Positions 24,835-33,014 are shown, counted from the stretch's first letter. The stretch is 33,018 nt of DNA from Candidatus Methanophagales archaeon (GCA_030612405.1 JAUWNY010000004.1:1-33018), one strand, 5' to 3'. The notes: generated by a model from the letters alone, not told the origin. Numbers and translations: made by a program.

Positions 24835-25997
24835 TTTAATAGCGCCTCATAAACCCTCTCCGTCTCCTCAGCTATATTTTCCCAGGAATAACCTTCAACT
24901 TTCTTCCGTGCATTCTTTCCCATTTTTTCCCTTACATCTTCGTTCTCTAATAAATAAATTATCGCATCTGCAAGATTTTTCTCATCACCTCTTTTAGTGA
25001 AAAGACCGTTATATCCTTCTTCGATAATACACTTGAACGTATCTAAATCGCTTACAACCATTGGCAGACCAGAAGCAGAAGCCTCTAAAAAGACGATTGG
25101 AAAAACCTCGGTATTTAAAGTTGAAGGCAGCACAAAAACATCTGCTGCCTTGTAATACAATGATTTCAAACTCTCTTCTACAAATCCCGCAAATTTTAAG
25201 TGATTTTTAATGCCAATTTTCTCAGCCAATTTTTCGAGTTCATTTCTCATTTTTCCTCTACCAACAAAAACCAGTTCCGTGTCTGGAACTTCCTTTATTA
25301 TCATCGGCATCGCCTTTACCAGAACATCAGGTCCTTTGTATGGGGTCAGATTTCCAACAAAGAGGATTATATTCCTATCAAGCGGCAATCCTAATTTTTC
25401 TCTGCATTCCTCCTTTGAATATGGAATGCCGAAGTCTTCCATGTTTATTCCATTTGGAATCACAACGATTTTATTCCGATATTTCCCTAAAAACCTTGAT
25501 TCATCGATATAATATTCAGAAGGAGATATTATAACGTCTGCAAAGGATAGGACTTTATCAAGCAAATGTTTGTTATAAAAAGATAAAGCCGTTCTACGAA
25601 CAAAACCTCCAAAACTCTCCTGCCAATCTCCATGATATGTAAGTATAAATGGCACTTTCTTCCTCTTTGCACACCTCGCTCCAGCAATCTCCCCTGGCGG
25701 CGTGCTGAAATGTGCATGGATAACATCTACATCATGTTTCATAGGTTTATGAAACATTCCAAATGAAAAGATGGAACCGTGCACCCTGAAGTTCGTGCCA
25801 TAACGGTATATCGTCATATTTTCGCGTTTTTCAATGGAATCTTTAGAATTAACTGATGTGGTAAAAATGTCTATTTTATGACCTCTTTTAGCCATCTCGA
25901 TTGCCAGATAATATGCAGCCAGTGTTGAACCTCCATATAAATATTGTTTAAAATGTTGAGAATATGAAAATTTTGTATTAAAGTATCCTATCTTCAT
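24831..25997 (-). CDS. GT4-family glycosyltransferase
   Basis: A 388-residue GT-B glycosyltransferase. Visible are YLYGGSTLAAYYLAIEMAKR (donor-side glycine loop), VDVIHAHFSTPPGEIAG, FILTYHGDWQESFGG, VIVIPNGINMEDFGI-type text (VVIPNGINMEDF), ILFVGNLTPYKGPDVLVKAM, KHLKFAGFVEE and EVFPIVFLEASASGLPMVV, whose Glu binds the nucleotide. The length is typical. It follows the sulfatase stub with an ATGA overlap and is followed by the second GT4 in the same way. The two GT4 proteins are only distantly alike, so they probably add different sugars. Confidence 0.88.
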   Translation of the reverse strand: MKIGYFNTKFSYSQHFKQYLYGGSTLAAYYLAIEMAKRGHKIDIFTTSVNSKDSIEKRENMTIYRYGTNFRVHGSIFSFGMFHKPMKHDVDVIHAHFSTPPGEIAGARCAKRKKVPFILTYHGDWQESFGGFVRRTALSFYNKHLLDKVLSFADVIISPSEYYIDESRFLGKYRNKIVVIPNGINMEDFGIPYSKEECREKLGLPLDRNIILFVGNLTPYKGPDVLVKAMPMIIKEVPDTELVFVGRGKMRNELEKLAEKIGIKNHLKFAGFVEESLKSLYYKAADVFVLPSTLNTEVFPIVFLEASASGLPMVVSDLDTFKCIIEEGYNGLFTKRGDEKNLADAIIYLLENEDVREKMGKNARKKVEGYSWENIAEETERVYEALLK

Positions 25998-26188
25998 CTT
26001 TCCATCCTCATATACTTCGAAAAGACCTTTATGGATATCACCATTCCCTTCAACTTATGTAATCTGTTTCTCTCAAAATACATGCCTTCTTTTACCATCC
26101 TATCCAAAGTAGACTCTCCCCCATACCCCATAAAACTGCAGTGATCAGCTCTCAAACCCTCTAAAGTTATTAAAGCTATGTTTCTCAT
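25994..26188 (-). pseudogene. sulfatase-fold 5' stub
   Basis: A 64-residue frame starting MRNIALITLEGLRADHCSFM, nearly identical in pattern to the start of the intact gene just upstream (MRNIVLITLDSLRADHCTFM), up to GMYFE. The first metal Asp is Glu here (position 10). After about 39 residues it changes into unrelated basic sequence and stops, overlapping the next ATG. The leftover start of a tandem duplicate joined to foreign sequence; not an enzyme. It keeps operon translation continuous, with an ATGA overlap at both ends. Confidence 0.7.
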
Positions 26189-27537
26189 TTTTCATACCTC
26201 CCAGAACCCCTCAACTTCGAAACTCGATCACGAATTCTTCTCATCTCCATCTCCTGCTTTACGTGGTTTTCAACGATTGTTCTAAGCTCTCTAACCATAT
26301 CTGGGCGTTCATCAATCAAATTCTCTTGCTCTTGTGGATCTTTCTTTAGATAGTAAAGCTCATCTCCATCTTTTTGCCCTGTTATGAACTTCCAATCCTT
26401 CATCCTATAAGTGATTTTTCTCCCATTTCTATCAAAGACCTTGGAAATTACCCCGTCTTCACCTCCATGCAAAAAGCTCTCAGAAGAAAATTCGTTTTCT
26501 TCGTCTATTAATTCTAACATGGTTGGAGCTAACCCTCTAAGGGAGACTGGCTCTTCCACTTTTCCTTTCCTGTCTGCGTTGTAGATTACGAGTGGAACAT
26601 GTATGAGCTCTTCGTAAAGCATAGGTGGGTGTTCATAAAATCCATGTTCCCCAAATCCTTCACCATGATCAGCATGGATAATGAATATTGGGTCATCGTC
26701 CCTTAAATCCTTCCAAAGCTTATTGATGAACAGATCAGAATAGTAAATTGCATCGTCGTAGGCATTTATAACCGTCGTTCTTTCATTTTCGTCGAGATAG
26801 TTTGTCTCCTTATATAGGCCTTTTGTTATTTTATAGCATAGATAAATATTTTTAAGTTCGTTACCCCTCCACTTTTTGATCCTGGGCACCCAAGGAATAT
26901 GGGTATCTATCAGCAAAATCCACAGAAAATATGGTTTTTCTTGTTCAACTTGTTCAACTTGCTCAATTATATTATCATAATATCTTTCCCATGGCGTAAG
27001 AAGTCTGTCCTTTGTTATTACTACTTTGAGTATTTCAAGAAAACTCTTAACTCTGGAAACAACGCCACCAGATTTTAAAAAGAAATTATCCCCCGCTAAG
27101 GGCACCTCTTTCTTTCTTAAAACGAATTCTATTAATTTTCCTCCCTTTTTGTTGTAGGTTTCAGAAGGGTCATGTAAAGAATCAAATCCTTTATTTAGAC
27201 CAAAATACTTTGTAGCGAAAGGGTTTGTAACGAATGCTTTTGTAACATATCCTTTTTTTGAAAGAATTTCCGCCAAGGTTTTCCTTGAAGATATTTCTCT
27301 CCTCCATTCTTCGCCCACCTTTCCCGTAAAAACATCTGCATTTATGAGTGCATAATCTCCGGTAAGTATCCCAAACATTGATGGAAGTGTCGGAACACTC
27401 GAAGATATTGCATTCTCAAAATACAACCCCTCTTTTGCCATTCTATCAATGGTGGGCGTAGTTTCTCGTTTATATCCCATAAAGGTGCAATGATCCGCCC
27501 TTAAGCTATCCAATGTTATTAAAACTATATTTCTCAT
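26185..27537 (-). CDS. sulfatase-fold AlkP-superfamily enzyme, Thr-type
   Basis: A 450-residue member of the same branch as the genes at 6111 and 7554: NIVLITLDSLRADHCTFMGY (Asp10, Asp15), SSSVPTLPSMFGILTGDY (Thr50 at the nucleophile place; T-L-P-S-M, no Cys and no Arg), LLIDTHIPW, IHADHGEGFGEHGFYEHP, YEELIHVPLVIYN and the late YYLKKDPQEQENL. The start at 27537 is chosen because GGAGGGA precedes it; the longer frame to 27585 runs through the preceding small gene. It overlaps the small radical SAM tail upstream by ATGA. Likely a phospho- or sulfo-group enzyme on the glycan or its lipid; true sulfatase activity is unlikely without the formylglycine site. Confidence 0.8.
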   Translation of the reverse strand: MRNIVLITLDSLRADHCTFMGYKRETTPTIDRMAKEGLYFENAISSSVPTLPSMFGILTGDYALINADVFTGKVGEEWRREISSRKTLAEILSKKGYVTKAFVTNPFATKYFGLNKGFDSLHDPSETYNKKGGKLIEFVLRKKEVPLAGDNFFLKSGGVVSRVKSFLEILKVVITKDRLLTPWERYYDNIIEQVEQVEQEKPYFLWILLIDTHIPWVPRIKKWRGNELKNIYLCYKITKGLYKETNYLDENERTTVINAYDDAIYYSDLFINKLWKDLRDDDPIFIIHADHGEGFGEHGFYEHPPMLYEELIHVPLVIYNADRKGKVEEPVSLRGLAPTMLELIDEENEFSSESFLHGGEDGVISKVFDRNGRKITYRMKDWKFITGQKDGDELYYLKKDPQEQENLIDERPDMVRELRTIVENHVKQEMEMRRIRDRVSKLRGSGRYEK

Positions 27538-27677
27538 TTCTCTCTCCCTCCTATATACCCCAAAAACATCCTCGTCGAATACCAAAGCCGCCTCATCTCA
27601 TCCAACCCGTTTCTCCTCAAAACCTGCCTCTTAGTTATTTCTTCTCCCTTCACCTTCATCACAAACTTTATCCGCAT
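27534..27677 (-). pseudogene. 47-residue copy of the radical SAM C-terminus
   Basis: A small frame with a strong GGAGGAG site. Residues 17-43 (RQVLRRNGLDEMRRLWYSTR and on) match the last 26 residues of the B12-type radical SAM protein encoded at 28291 (RQVLRRHGFDEARRLLYSVK), including the following short hydrophobic F-L-x-Y piece. So it is either a leftover tail of a second copy of that gene or a small protein derived from it. Its stop overlaps the sulfatase-like ATG, which keeps translation coupled. Basic and helical; no catalytic residues. Confidence 0.6.
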
Positions 27678-27702
27678 AGCTCCTCCCTCAATTTCTCTAT
27701 CT

Positions 27703-28233
27703 CTACTTTTCCATACTTCTTTTTAGCTCATCCAAGGTTTCAAAAGGTGAGAAATAGCCCTTTTCAATCATGTCTGAAAGCATTGCGTTGCCTTCCTCAA
27801 TGGACAAAAGTCCTTCTCTTACCGCTTCAACCAGGACACCCATGGTTCCTGAAACGGGCACTCCCCTCCTCTGGGCAAGCTTTCTTGCATCCTTGTCGTC
27901 CGTTAATACCTTCAGTTCCCTTGATATAGCGATGCTCAGGCAAGACGACTCACCTTTTCCCAACAAATCCGCGAACAATCGAAAGATCACATCCTCCTCA
28001 GAGAGCACACGAATTGGAACACCTTTCTCTCTCAATTCTCTTTGCAACTCCAACCTATGCATCCCAAGCAACTCCGCAGCTTTTCCTAAATTTATCTTTT
28101 CATCAAGATAGGCGTTTATTATCACCGACTTATAAAGAGCTGGATTCCTATGCCCTAATTCTTTAAAAGCTGCTTCTAACATCTCCGGCGGAATTTTGAC
28201 TAATTTACACAACTCCTCTACTTCCCATTCCAT
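27703..28233 (-). CDS. UPF0175 antitoxin fused to a truncated DUF3368 PIN domain
   Basis: A 176-residue fusion. Residues 1-75 are a UPF0175 helix-turn-helix antitoxin: YKSVIINAYLDEKINLGKAA, ELLGMHRLELQRELREKGVP. Residues about 76-176 are the C-terminal part of a DUF3368 PIN-type toxin: LLGKGESSCLSIAISRELKV, TDDKDARKLAQRRGV, VSGTMGVLVEAVREGLLSIE. In most genomes these are two adjacent genes. Here the toxin has lost its first strand with the first catalytic Asp, while the middle Glu and the DD pair remain, so nuclease activity is doubtful. GGGGAGG lies before the start. It sits between radical SAM genes in the glycan operon. Confidence 0.75.
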   Translation of the reverse strand: MEWEVEELCKLVKIPPEMLEAAFKELGHRNPALYKSVIINAYLDEKINLGKAAELLGMHRLELQRELREKGVPIRVLSEEDVIFRLFADLLGKGESSCLSIAISRELKVLTDDKDARKLAQRRGVPVSGTMGVLVEAVREGLLSIEEGNAMLSDMIEKGYFSPFETLDELKRSMEK

Positions 28234-28290
28234 CTTTTTATCCTCCCCTTAATGCGATCTTTGCATCTATCTTTTCCATCATATCACTAC

Positions 28291-29745
28291 TTATCTATTT
28301 GAAACATACCTTATAAACATCTTCACCGAATATAAAAGCCTCCTTGCTTCATCGAACCCATGTCTCCTCAAAACCTGCCGCATAGCAAGTGGAACATAAT
28401 TCAAAGACACGTAATAACCCTTTAATATCTTATCCACTTCTTTCACTATCTCCTCATTTGTAAGTCCCGGATAGGAAATAATCGCCTTCTGATGCCCTTG
28501 TTCATCTAAATACTCATTCGGGTCATCCGTGAGCAAATACCCATTTTCCTTACACCATTCGTAAAGTTCTGTTCCAGGGAATGGCGAGCAAACCGAAACT
28601 TGCAACTGCTCAGGCTTTATCCCCCTGATGAATTTCTTCGTCTTCTCTATCGTCGCCTTAGTCTCTCCCGGCAAGCCGATAATGAAATCCGCATGTAACA
28701 GCAACCCCGCACTCTTCACATTCTTTGCAAATTCCCTCGCCAACTCAACCGTAAACCCTTTTTTTATATTTTTCAATATTTCATCGTCTGCTGATTCAAA
28801 ACCGGTGATGAGAAACCTACAGTTAGTCCTTCTCATCTCTTTCATCGTCTCCGGATCAAGCGTATCCGCTCTTGCATTGCATGACCAACTTATATCCAAA
28901 CCCCTCTCTACATATCCCTTACAGAACTCCAGTACCCTATTCTTGCTTATCGTGAAGGTATCATCCTCAAGAAAGACTTCTTTAACTTCTGGCAAATTCC
29001 CTTCAATCCACTCAAGTTCATCAAGAAGATCTTCGACGCTTCTGACCCTATATTTTTTCCCCATCAATGACTGTGGCCATGAACAGAATGTGCACTTATA
29101 AGGGCAACCTCTACCGGTAAATATCTGAACCATCGGATATAAAGAATAGTTAAGGAAATAATCGCGAATATTCAGGTGCCTTTTGTACACCTCAGACACA
29201 AACGGCAATCCGTCCAGTTCACCTGACGTAGACCATGGCCTGTTTGGATTGTGAATAACCGTACCATTTTGTTTAAATGATATTCCAGAAATATCCTCAA
29301 TGCTTTCTCCTTTCTCCATTCTTTCTGCCAGTTCAGCCAAAGTAAAATCGTATTCATATCTCGCAACGATGTCTATGCCACCGTCCAGCATTTTTTCCGG
29401 GAATTTGGATGTTGGCGGACCTGCCATAATAACCGGCACATCAGCATCGAATTCGGTTTTTATTTTTTTAGATACATCCAAATCGTTGTTCACACTTGTG
29501 AAACTTGTTCCAACAACCACCATGTCTGGACTAAATTTCCTTAAATCCTCTATGACTTTTTCGATGCTCCAATCCCATGCAGGTGCATCAACAAGTCTGA
29601 CCCTATGTCCATTATTTTCAAGTAAGCCGGTAGCGTAAGAAATCCAGATTGGGTAGTAGAGCGTGCCTCCCCTTCCGGTATCCTGCCACCTCATTTCCCT
29701 ACCAAAATGAGCAAAGTAGGGTGGATTTAGCATGTAAATTCTCAT
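28291..29745 (-). CDS. B12-binding-type radical SAM enzyme
   Basis: A 484-residue protein of the cobalamin-type radical SAM class. Residues about 30-140 form a B12-binding-like Rossmann fold (ENNGHRVRLVDAPAWDW, PDMVVVGTSFTSVNNDL, VPVIMAGPPTSKFPE) without the DxHxxG lower-ligand site, as in many relatives. Residues 205-400 form the radical SAM barrel: TGRGCPYKCTFCSWPQ with Cys214, 218 and 221, then EVFLEDDTF, SCNARADTL, TGFESADDEILKNI and DFIIGLPGETKAT. The C-terminal helical tail is duplicated in the small frame at 27534. It overlaps the GT2 stop upstream by ATGA. Such enzymes often methylate unreactive carbons, so it may methylate or rearrange a sugar or lipid of the glycan. Confidence 0.85.
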   Translation of the reverse strand: MRIYMLNPPYFAHFGREMRWQDTGRGGTLYYPIWISYATGLLENNGHRVRLVDAPAWDWSIEKVIEDLRKFSPDMVVVGTSFTSVNNDLDVSKKIKTEFDADVPVIMAGPPTSKFPEKMLDGGIDIVARYEYDFTLAELAERMEKGESIEDISGISFKQNGTVIHNPNRPWSTSGELDGLPFVSEVYKRHLNIRDYFLNYSLYPMVQIFTGRGCPYKCTFCSWPQSLMGKKYRVRSVEDLLDELEWIEGNLPEVKEVFLEDDTFTISKNRVLEFCKGYVERGLDISWSCNARADTLDPETMKEMRRTNCRFLITGFESADDEILKNIKKGFTVELAREFAKNVKSAGLLLHADFIIGLPGETKATIEKTKKFIRGIKPEQLQVSVCSPFPGTELYEWCKENGYLLTDDPNEYLDEQGHQKAIISYPGLTNEEIVKEVDKILKGYYVSLNYVPLAMRQVLRRHGFDEARRLLYSVKMFIRYVSNR

Positions 29746-30725
29746 TTCACCACCCCTCTAAACATTCCGATGCCATATCCCCAGAACCAGATTGCGATCA
29801 AGAGGTAAAAGTTGAAGAAATCCCTCATCCTTCCTGTCCTAGTACCCAGATACAAACCTATTAAGCCTATTCCAATTCCTCCAATAACTAAAATCAGAAA
29901 AGCGATTAAAGGTAAAATAGGATTTAGAAAAGATAATGCAAAGAGAATAATAATTACCAAAATAAGCATCGACGGTGTGTAATAATACCATCTCCCCATA
30001 TCCCAATGCAATTTTATTACCTGCGTTCTTCCAATTCCATAATTTAATGCCATCTTTGCAAATCTTTTCCATGTCGGTCTTCGATAATGGAAAACTTTTG
30101 CATCTGGCGTAAATAAAATCTTGTATCCTTTTTCTCTTATCCGGTAATCCAGTTCTTCATCATCTTCCGCTACTAAATTATGGTTGAAGCCACCTACTTC
30201 TTCCAAAACTCTCTTCCTATACATTACATTGCATGTAGGATTGTGATATATCTCCATAACTTCATCGGCATTAAAACCGTATCTCGGTCCGGGATTACTC
30301 AAAAACTTTAAAATTTCCCCTGCACACTTCGCAAAATCTGTATCATCTTCCGGCGTTACATTTGGCCCTCCAACAGCAGCAACGTCTTCATTACTAAAAT
30401 GCTTAAGAAGATTTTTTATCCAGTTCGTATCCACAACGCAATCTGCGTCTGTAAAGGCTATGAACTCCCCAGAAGATTCTTTCACGCCTAAATCCCTTGC
30501 ATAGCTTATTGTTCCTTTGTCTTCATAAATAATGTTATCTGTATATCTCTTAGCTATCTCGACTGTGTCATCTGTGGAGTGCCCATCTACAATGATTAAT
30601 TCTATTTTATCCTTAGGATAATCCAAATTCTGGATTGAATCCAAACATCTTGCAATTATATTTCCGTTATTCTTCGTTGGAATTATGATTGAAACTTTTA
30701 TGTTATTGCTTGCTTCAAACGTCAT
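29742..30725 (-). CDS. GT2-family glycosyltransferase, membrane-anchored
   Basis: A 327-residue GT-A glycosyltransferase. VSIIIPTKNNGNIIARCLDS, IELIIVDGHSTDDTVEIA, AFTDADCVVDTNWIKN (DxD metal site), VGGPNVTPEDD, VMYRKRVLEEVGGFNHNLV and EDDEELDYRIREKGYKI are the family motifs in order. Three hydrophobic segments follow from about residue 240 (SMLILVIIILFALSFLNP and on) and anchor it in the membrane. ATGA overlaps link it to both neighbours. It probably extends the lipid-linked glycan at the cytoplasmic face. Donor sugar unknown. Confidence 0.88.
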   Translation of the reverse strand: MTFEASNNIKVSIIIPTKNNGNIIARCLDSIQNLDYPKDKIELIIVDGHSTDDTVEIAKRYTDNIIYEDKGTISYARDLGVKESSGEFIAFTDADCVVDTNWIKNLLKHFSNEDVAAVGGPNVTPEDDTDFAKCAGEILKFLSNPGPRYGFNADEVMEIYHNPTCNVMYRKRVLEEVGGFNHNLVAEDDEELDYRIREKGYKILFTPDAKVFHYRRPTWKRFAKMALNYGIGRTQVIKLHWDMGRWYYYTPSMLILVIIILFALSFLNPILPLIAFLILVIGGIGIGLIGLYLGTRTGRMRDFFNFYLLIAIWFWGYGIGMFRGVVK

Positions 30726-31630
30726 CGCTTCTTCATCTCCCTCTCCAACCGCTCAACAACACCTCTCAAATTTACTATCATATCCGCAATCAATCCAAAC
30801 AGCATAATAAACATACCCACCAGTATGAGCAACGTGGTTAAAATAAACGAAGGCTCGAACATTGAACCCATTAACCATCTACCCACTGAATAAACTCCGA
30901 GTATCACGCCCCCTACAAAAAATGGTATCCCAATCGTGCCGAAGAACGCCATTGGCTTGTGATTCTTCACGGTATTCGCAATCACCATAAAAAACCTATA
31001 GCCATCCTTTATCGCACTCAATTTGCTCTCGCCAGCCCGTTCCTGGTATTCAATCGGTATCTCCTGATAGTTCATCCCTATATGCAGAATTTTCGTACTC
31101 ATTCCCGGTGTAAAACTCAAGCCATCTGGCAAATCTTGAAATTCGGGTAAGAGCGATGCTTTAAAGACGCGAAGCCCGCTTCCTGCATCCGTTATCTTCT
31201 TTCCTGTATATATTGAGACAATAAGCGCAAAGAACCTGTTTCCAAGCTTTCTTATAGCTGGCATGCCTCTGTTCTTGCCTAAAAAGCGTGAACCAACTGC
31301 AATATCAACGTCATTTTCTTTGCATAGTCCATACAATTCCGGTATCTTCTCCGGTGGATACGTGTTATCGGCATCCAGGAACGCAAAGCATCCGACCTCG
31401 TCATTATTCCAATTAAAACCTATTTTCAATGCCTTGCCATAGCCATAATTAACAGGATTGCTGATTACTTTTACGTTTCTCTCCCGCGCTATCGCCGCGG
31501 TGTTATCCGTGCTGCCGTCGTCAACAACGATTATTTCCGCATCCTTGCACGCCTTTTTGGTGCGGTCTATCACTTCTCCAATACTCGCTTCTTCATCACG
31601 TGCCGGTATGACTATCCTCAGGTCTTTCAT
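30722..31630 (-). CDS. DPM1-like GT2 glycosyltransferase with two C-terminal helices
   Basis: A 302-residue GT2 protein like dolichyl-phosphate hexose synthases, which load a sugar on a polyprenyl phosphate. LRIVIPARDEEASIGEVIDR, EIIVVDDGSTDNTAAIA, PVNYGYGKALKIGF, FAFLDADNTYPPEKIPEL (DxD), VGSRFLGKNRGMP, ITDAGSGLRVFKASLLP and QERAGESKLSAIKDGYRF are all in order. Two membrane helices near residues 230-290 suit the variant that keeps the lipid in place. It is the first gene of the long minus-strand operon and is preceded by repeat element C. Likely supplies lipid-linked sugar for the later transferases. Confidence 0.88.
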   Translation of the reverse strand: MKDLRIVIPARDEEASIGEVIDRTKKACKDAEIIVVDDGSTDNTAAIARERNVKVISNPVNYGYGKALKIGFNWNNDEVGCFAFLDADNTYPPEKIPELYGLCKENDVDIAVGSRFLGKNRGMPAIRKLGNRFFALIVSIYTGKKITDAGSGLRVFKASLLPEFQDLPDGLSFTPGMSTKILHIGMNYQEIPIEYQERAGESKLSAIKDGYRFFMVIANTVKNHKPMAFFGTIGIPFFVGGVILGVYSVGRWLMGSMFEPSFILTTLLILVGMFIMLFGLIADMIVNLRGVVERLEREMKKR

Positions 31631-31649
31631 TTTTTATGCCTCCTTTTTA

Positions 31650-31811
31650 TAACCACGAGATTACACAACACTTTTTCTTTTTCACAAAAAGAAAACCTGT
31701 GCTAAAAGAAAAAAAGACCTGTTTCTTTAGTCAAGGTTTCTTTCCCAAAGAAAAGTTGTTTGGTAAGCTTTTCTTTCTAAGAAAAGGTTTCTTGTGAAAT
31801 CTCGTGGTTCT
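31650..31811. repeat. inverted repeat C with inner AAGAAA-rich segment (copy 2)
   Basis: The outer arms, TAACCACGAGATTACACAA at about 31650 and TCTTGTGAAATCTCGTGGTT at 31790-31810, pair well. Between them 31722-31767 carries the same segment as 322-367 (opposite strand), followed by a second AAAGAAA hairpin around 31761-31787. It fills the gap between the HEPN gene's end and the start of the long operon, so it could end the first and precede the promoter of the second. Confidence 0.65.
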
Positions 31812-31905
31812 TTTCCCCGCTTTACAAATACCCCCACTCTTTTTACCAAAATTAATAATAAACCAACACGCATTTTTGTAGCTTTTAGATAGCTATGTAC
31901 CTGTG

Positions 31906-32142
31906 TCATTCAGTCACCAGCCCATATCTTTCTTTTAATAATGCCTTTAATCTCTCAAATACAAATTCTGCCTTTTCTATTGCTTCATTTGCATCTTCTT
32001 CTTCATACTCTTCTAAAGGATTCCAGATATCCCCCATCTCCGGAAAAGGATACCTCGGTCTTATCCAGTGCCTTTCCAATTCCCTACAATAAAGAAAAGC
32101 TCTTGCAAATTCCTTCCTATTTATATCTTCGCCAGCTCCCAT
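31906..32142 (-). CDS. short HEPN-domain protein, probable MNT partner
   Basis: A 78-residue HEPN-like protein, shorter than the usual 110-130. The C-terminal part is typical: RPRYPFPEMGDIW followed by YEEEDANEAIEKAEFVFERL and ERYG. The first half, which normally carries the long first helices, is reduced to about 28 residues (NRKEFARAFLYCRELERHW). An R-x4-H string (Arg20, His25) is present and could be the HEPN ribonuclease motif, but its place in the fold is unusual. It overlaps the nucleotidyltransferase gene by 22 bases, the common order in MNT-HEPN pairs. Either a compact HEPN toxin or a truncated one. Confidence 0.7.
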   Translation of the reverse strand: MGAGEDINRKEFARAFLYCRELERHWIRPRYPFPEMGDIWNPLEEYEEEDANEAIEKAEFVFERLKALLKERYGLVTE

Positions 32143-32633
32143 CTTCTTTCCCTGTCATAAAAAATAGGTCTCTCAATCTTTACCTTTGCCTTGACCTCTT
32201 CCATTTCATTCTTAAAAAAATCATCCCTGTCAAATAATATGGCATACCCTGTCAGAATCCCATAGAACAATGGATTACCCCTTTTCACGGAGTTTATAAT
32301 TGCCTCAGGAGTTGTAAGTATCGGAAATATTCTTTTATGGCGTTTTTTAAGGAAATGTCGCTCCAAATCATCCAAAATCTTATCTCTTCTCCTCCAATCT
32401 CTTGGTAAATTCTTTACTACTGCCAATAAATCAATGTCAGAATATTTGGTTGCCGTACCTCTTGCATAAGACCCAAAAAGGACGATTGAAACTAAATCTA
32501 AGCCAAATCTCTCCTTGCATTCTTCCATAAATTCTTCCAAAATATCTCCTATTCTTTCGATGTATTCCATTCTTATCTTAAGCCCCTCATCCGAAATTTT
32601 ATATTCTTCTACTCCCATTTTAACATTTTTCAT
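32121..32633 (-). CDS. MNT-type nucleotidyltransferase (antitoxin of HEPN pair)
   Basis: A 170-residue minimal nucleotidyltransferase. The signature SIVLFGSYARGTATKYSDID gives Gly54-Ser and the two metal Asp 66 and 68; a third acidic residue is expected after the next strand. Such proteins AMPylate and silence a HEPN toxin, and here the HEPN gene follows with overlap. A helical front of about 45 residues and a C-terminal region (PLFYGILTGYAILFDRD) with ERPIFYDRERRWELAKI are typical of the longer MNT type. Start codons at 32633, 32618 or 32570 are all possible; no clear ribosome site decides. Located between repeat regions, separate from the glycan operon. Confidence 0.8.
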   Translation of the reverse strand: MKNVKMGVEEYKISDEGLKIRMEYIERIGDILEEFMEECKERFGLDLVSIVLFGSYARGTATKYSDIDLLAVVKNLPRDWRRRDKILDDLERHFLKKRHKRIFPILTTPEAIINSVKRGNPLFYGILTGYAILFDRDDFFKNEMEEVKAKVKIERPIFYDRERRWELAKI

Positions 32634-32669
32634 TTATATCTTTCATTTTCTCTCTTCTGTGTGAATTAT

Positions 32670-32730
32670 GGGGCTCTGCCCCATGTCTCCGCAAGCCCTG
32701 AAAGGGCTTATGTGCAATCTCGTGGTTTTT
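32670..32730. repeat. hairpins and a half repeat arm upstream of the MNT gene
   Basis: Three pieces lie in a row: GGGGCTCTGCCCC (32670-32682), AAGCCCTGAAAGGGCTT (32693-32709) and CAATCTCGTGGTTTTT (32715-32730). The last is the right arm of elements A and C without a left arm. Together they fill the gap between two minus-strand genes, the MNT gene and the small protein at 32763; a terminator for the latter is plausible. Confidence 0.55.
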
Positions 32731-32762
32731 AATTCCACCAACTTCAGGTATCTCGCTTCTTC

Positions 32763-33014
32763 TTAAACATTTTCGATAATCGAACTGCCATGGTCTGATC
32801 TTCGTCTTTTTATCCTCTCTGTTATCTCATCTATATCTGATTTCATTCTTTTTTCTCTTATATCTATAACGGAATCTCCTTCTCCGCCCAATATCGCAAT
32901 GAACCGTGCGGCATTTGCGTATCCTAGCCTGTCTATCAATGCTCTGGCTCCCTCCCTCATTAAATCCTCTAATGCTCTTACACTCACACTCGCACTATCC
33001 GTTGCTGCTACCAT
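32763..33014 (-). CDS. small conserved-looking hypothetical protein (may be 5' partial)
   Basis: An 83-residue protein beginning within 5 bases of the window edge, so the true start may lie outside. SVSVRALEDLMREGARALID, RLGYANAARFIAILGGEGD and DIREKRMKSDIDEITERIKR give a compact helical front and a charged helical tail. I have seen similar small proteins in archaea and cyanobacteria, often near toxin genes, and they may be antitoxins; this is a memory-based guess. No catalytic motif. Next to an MNT-HEPN pair on the same strand, so a role in another toxin-antitoxin pair beyond the window is possible. Confidence 0.55.
   Translation of the reverse strand: MVAATDSASVSVRALEDLMREGARALIDRLGYANAARFIAILGGEGDSVIDIREKRMKSDIDEITERIKRRRSDHGSSIIENV

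Noticed and set aside
27513-28111. Plus-strand open frames opposite the UPF0175 fusion
   Set aside because: They are low-complexity shadows (Pro, Ser, Leu rich), while the minus strand has recognisable domains and ribosome sites.
28234-28290. 14-residue frame MMEKIDAKIALRGG upstream of the UPF0175 fusion
   Set aside because: Too short and mostly made of the ribosome site region of the next gene.
31650-31811. CRISPR-like array
   Set aside because: The repeats are few, inverted and unequal in spacing, and no cas gene is present; they form one large palindrome with inner hairpins.
32670-32709. Two GC-rich hairpins as a bacterial-type intrinsic terminator
   Set aside because: No T-run follows either hairpin directly, and the context looks archaeal; kept only as part of a repeat region.
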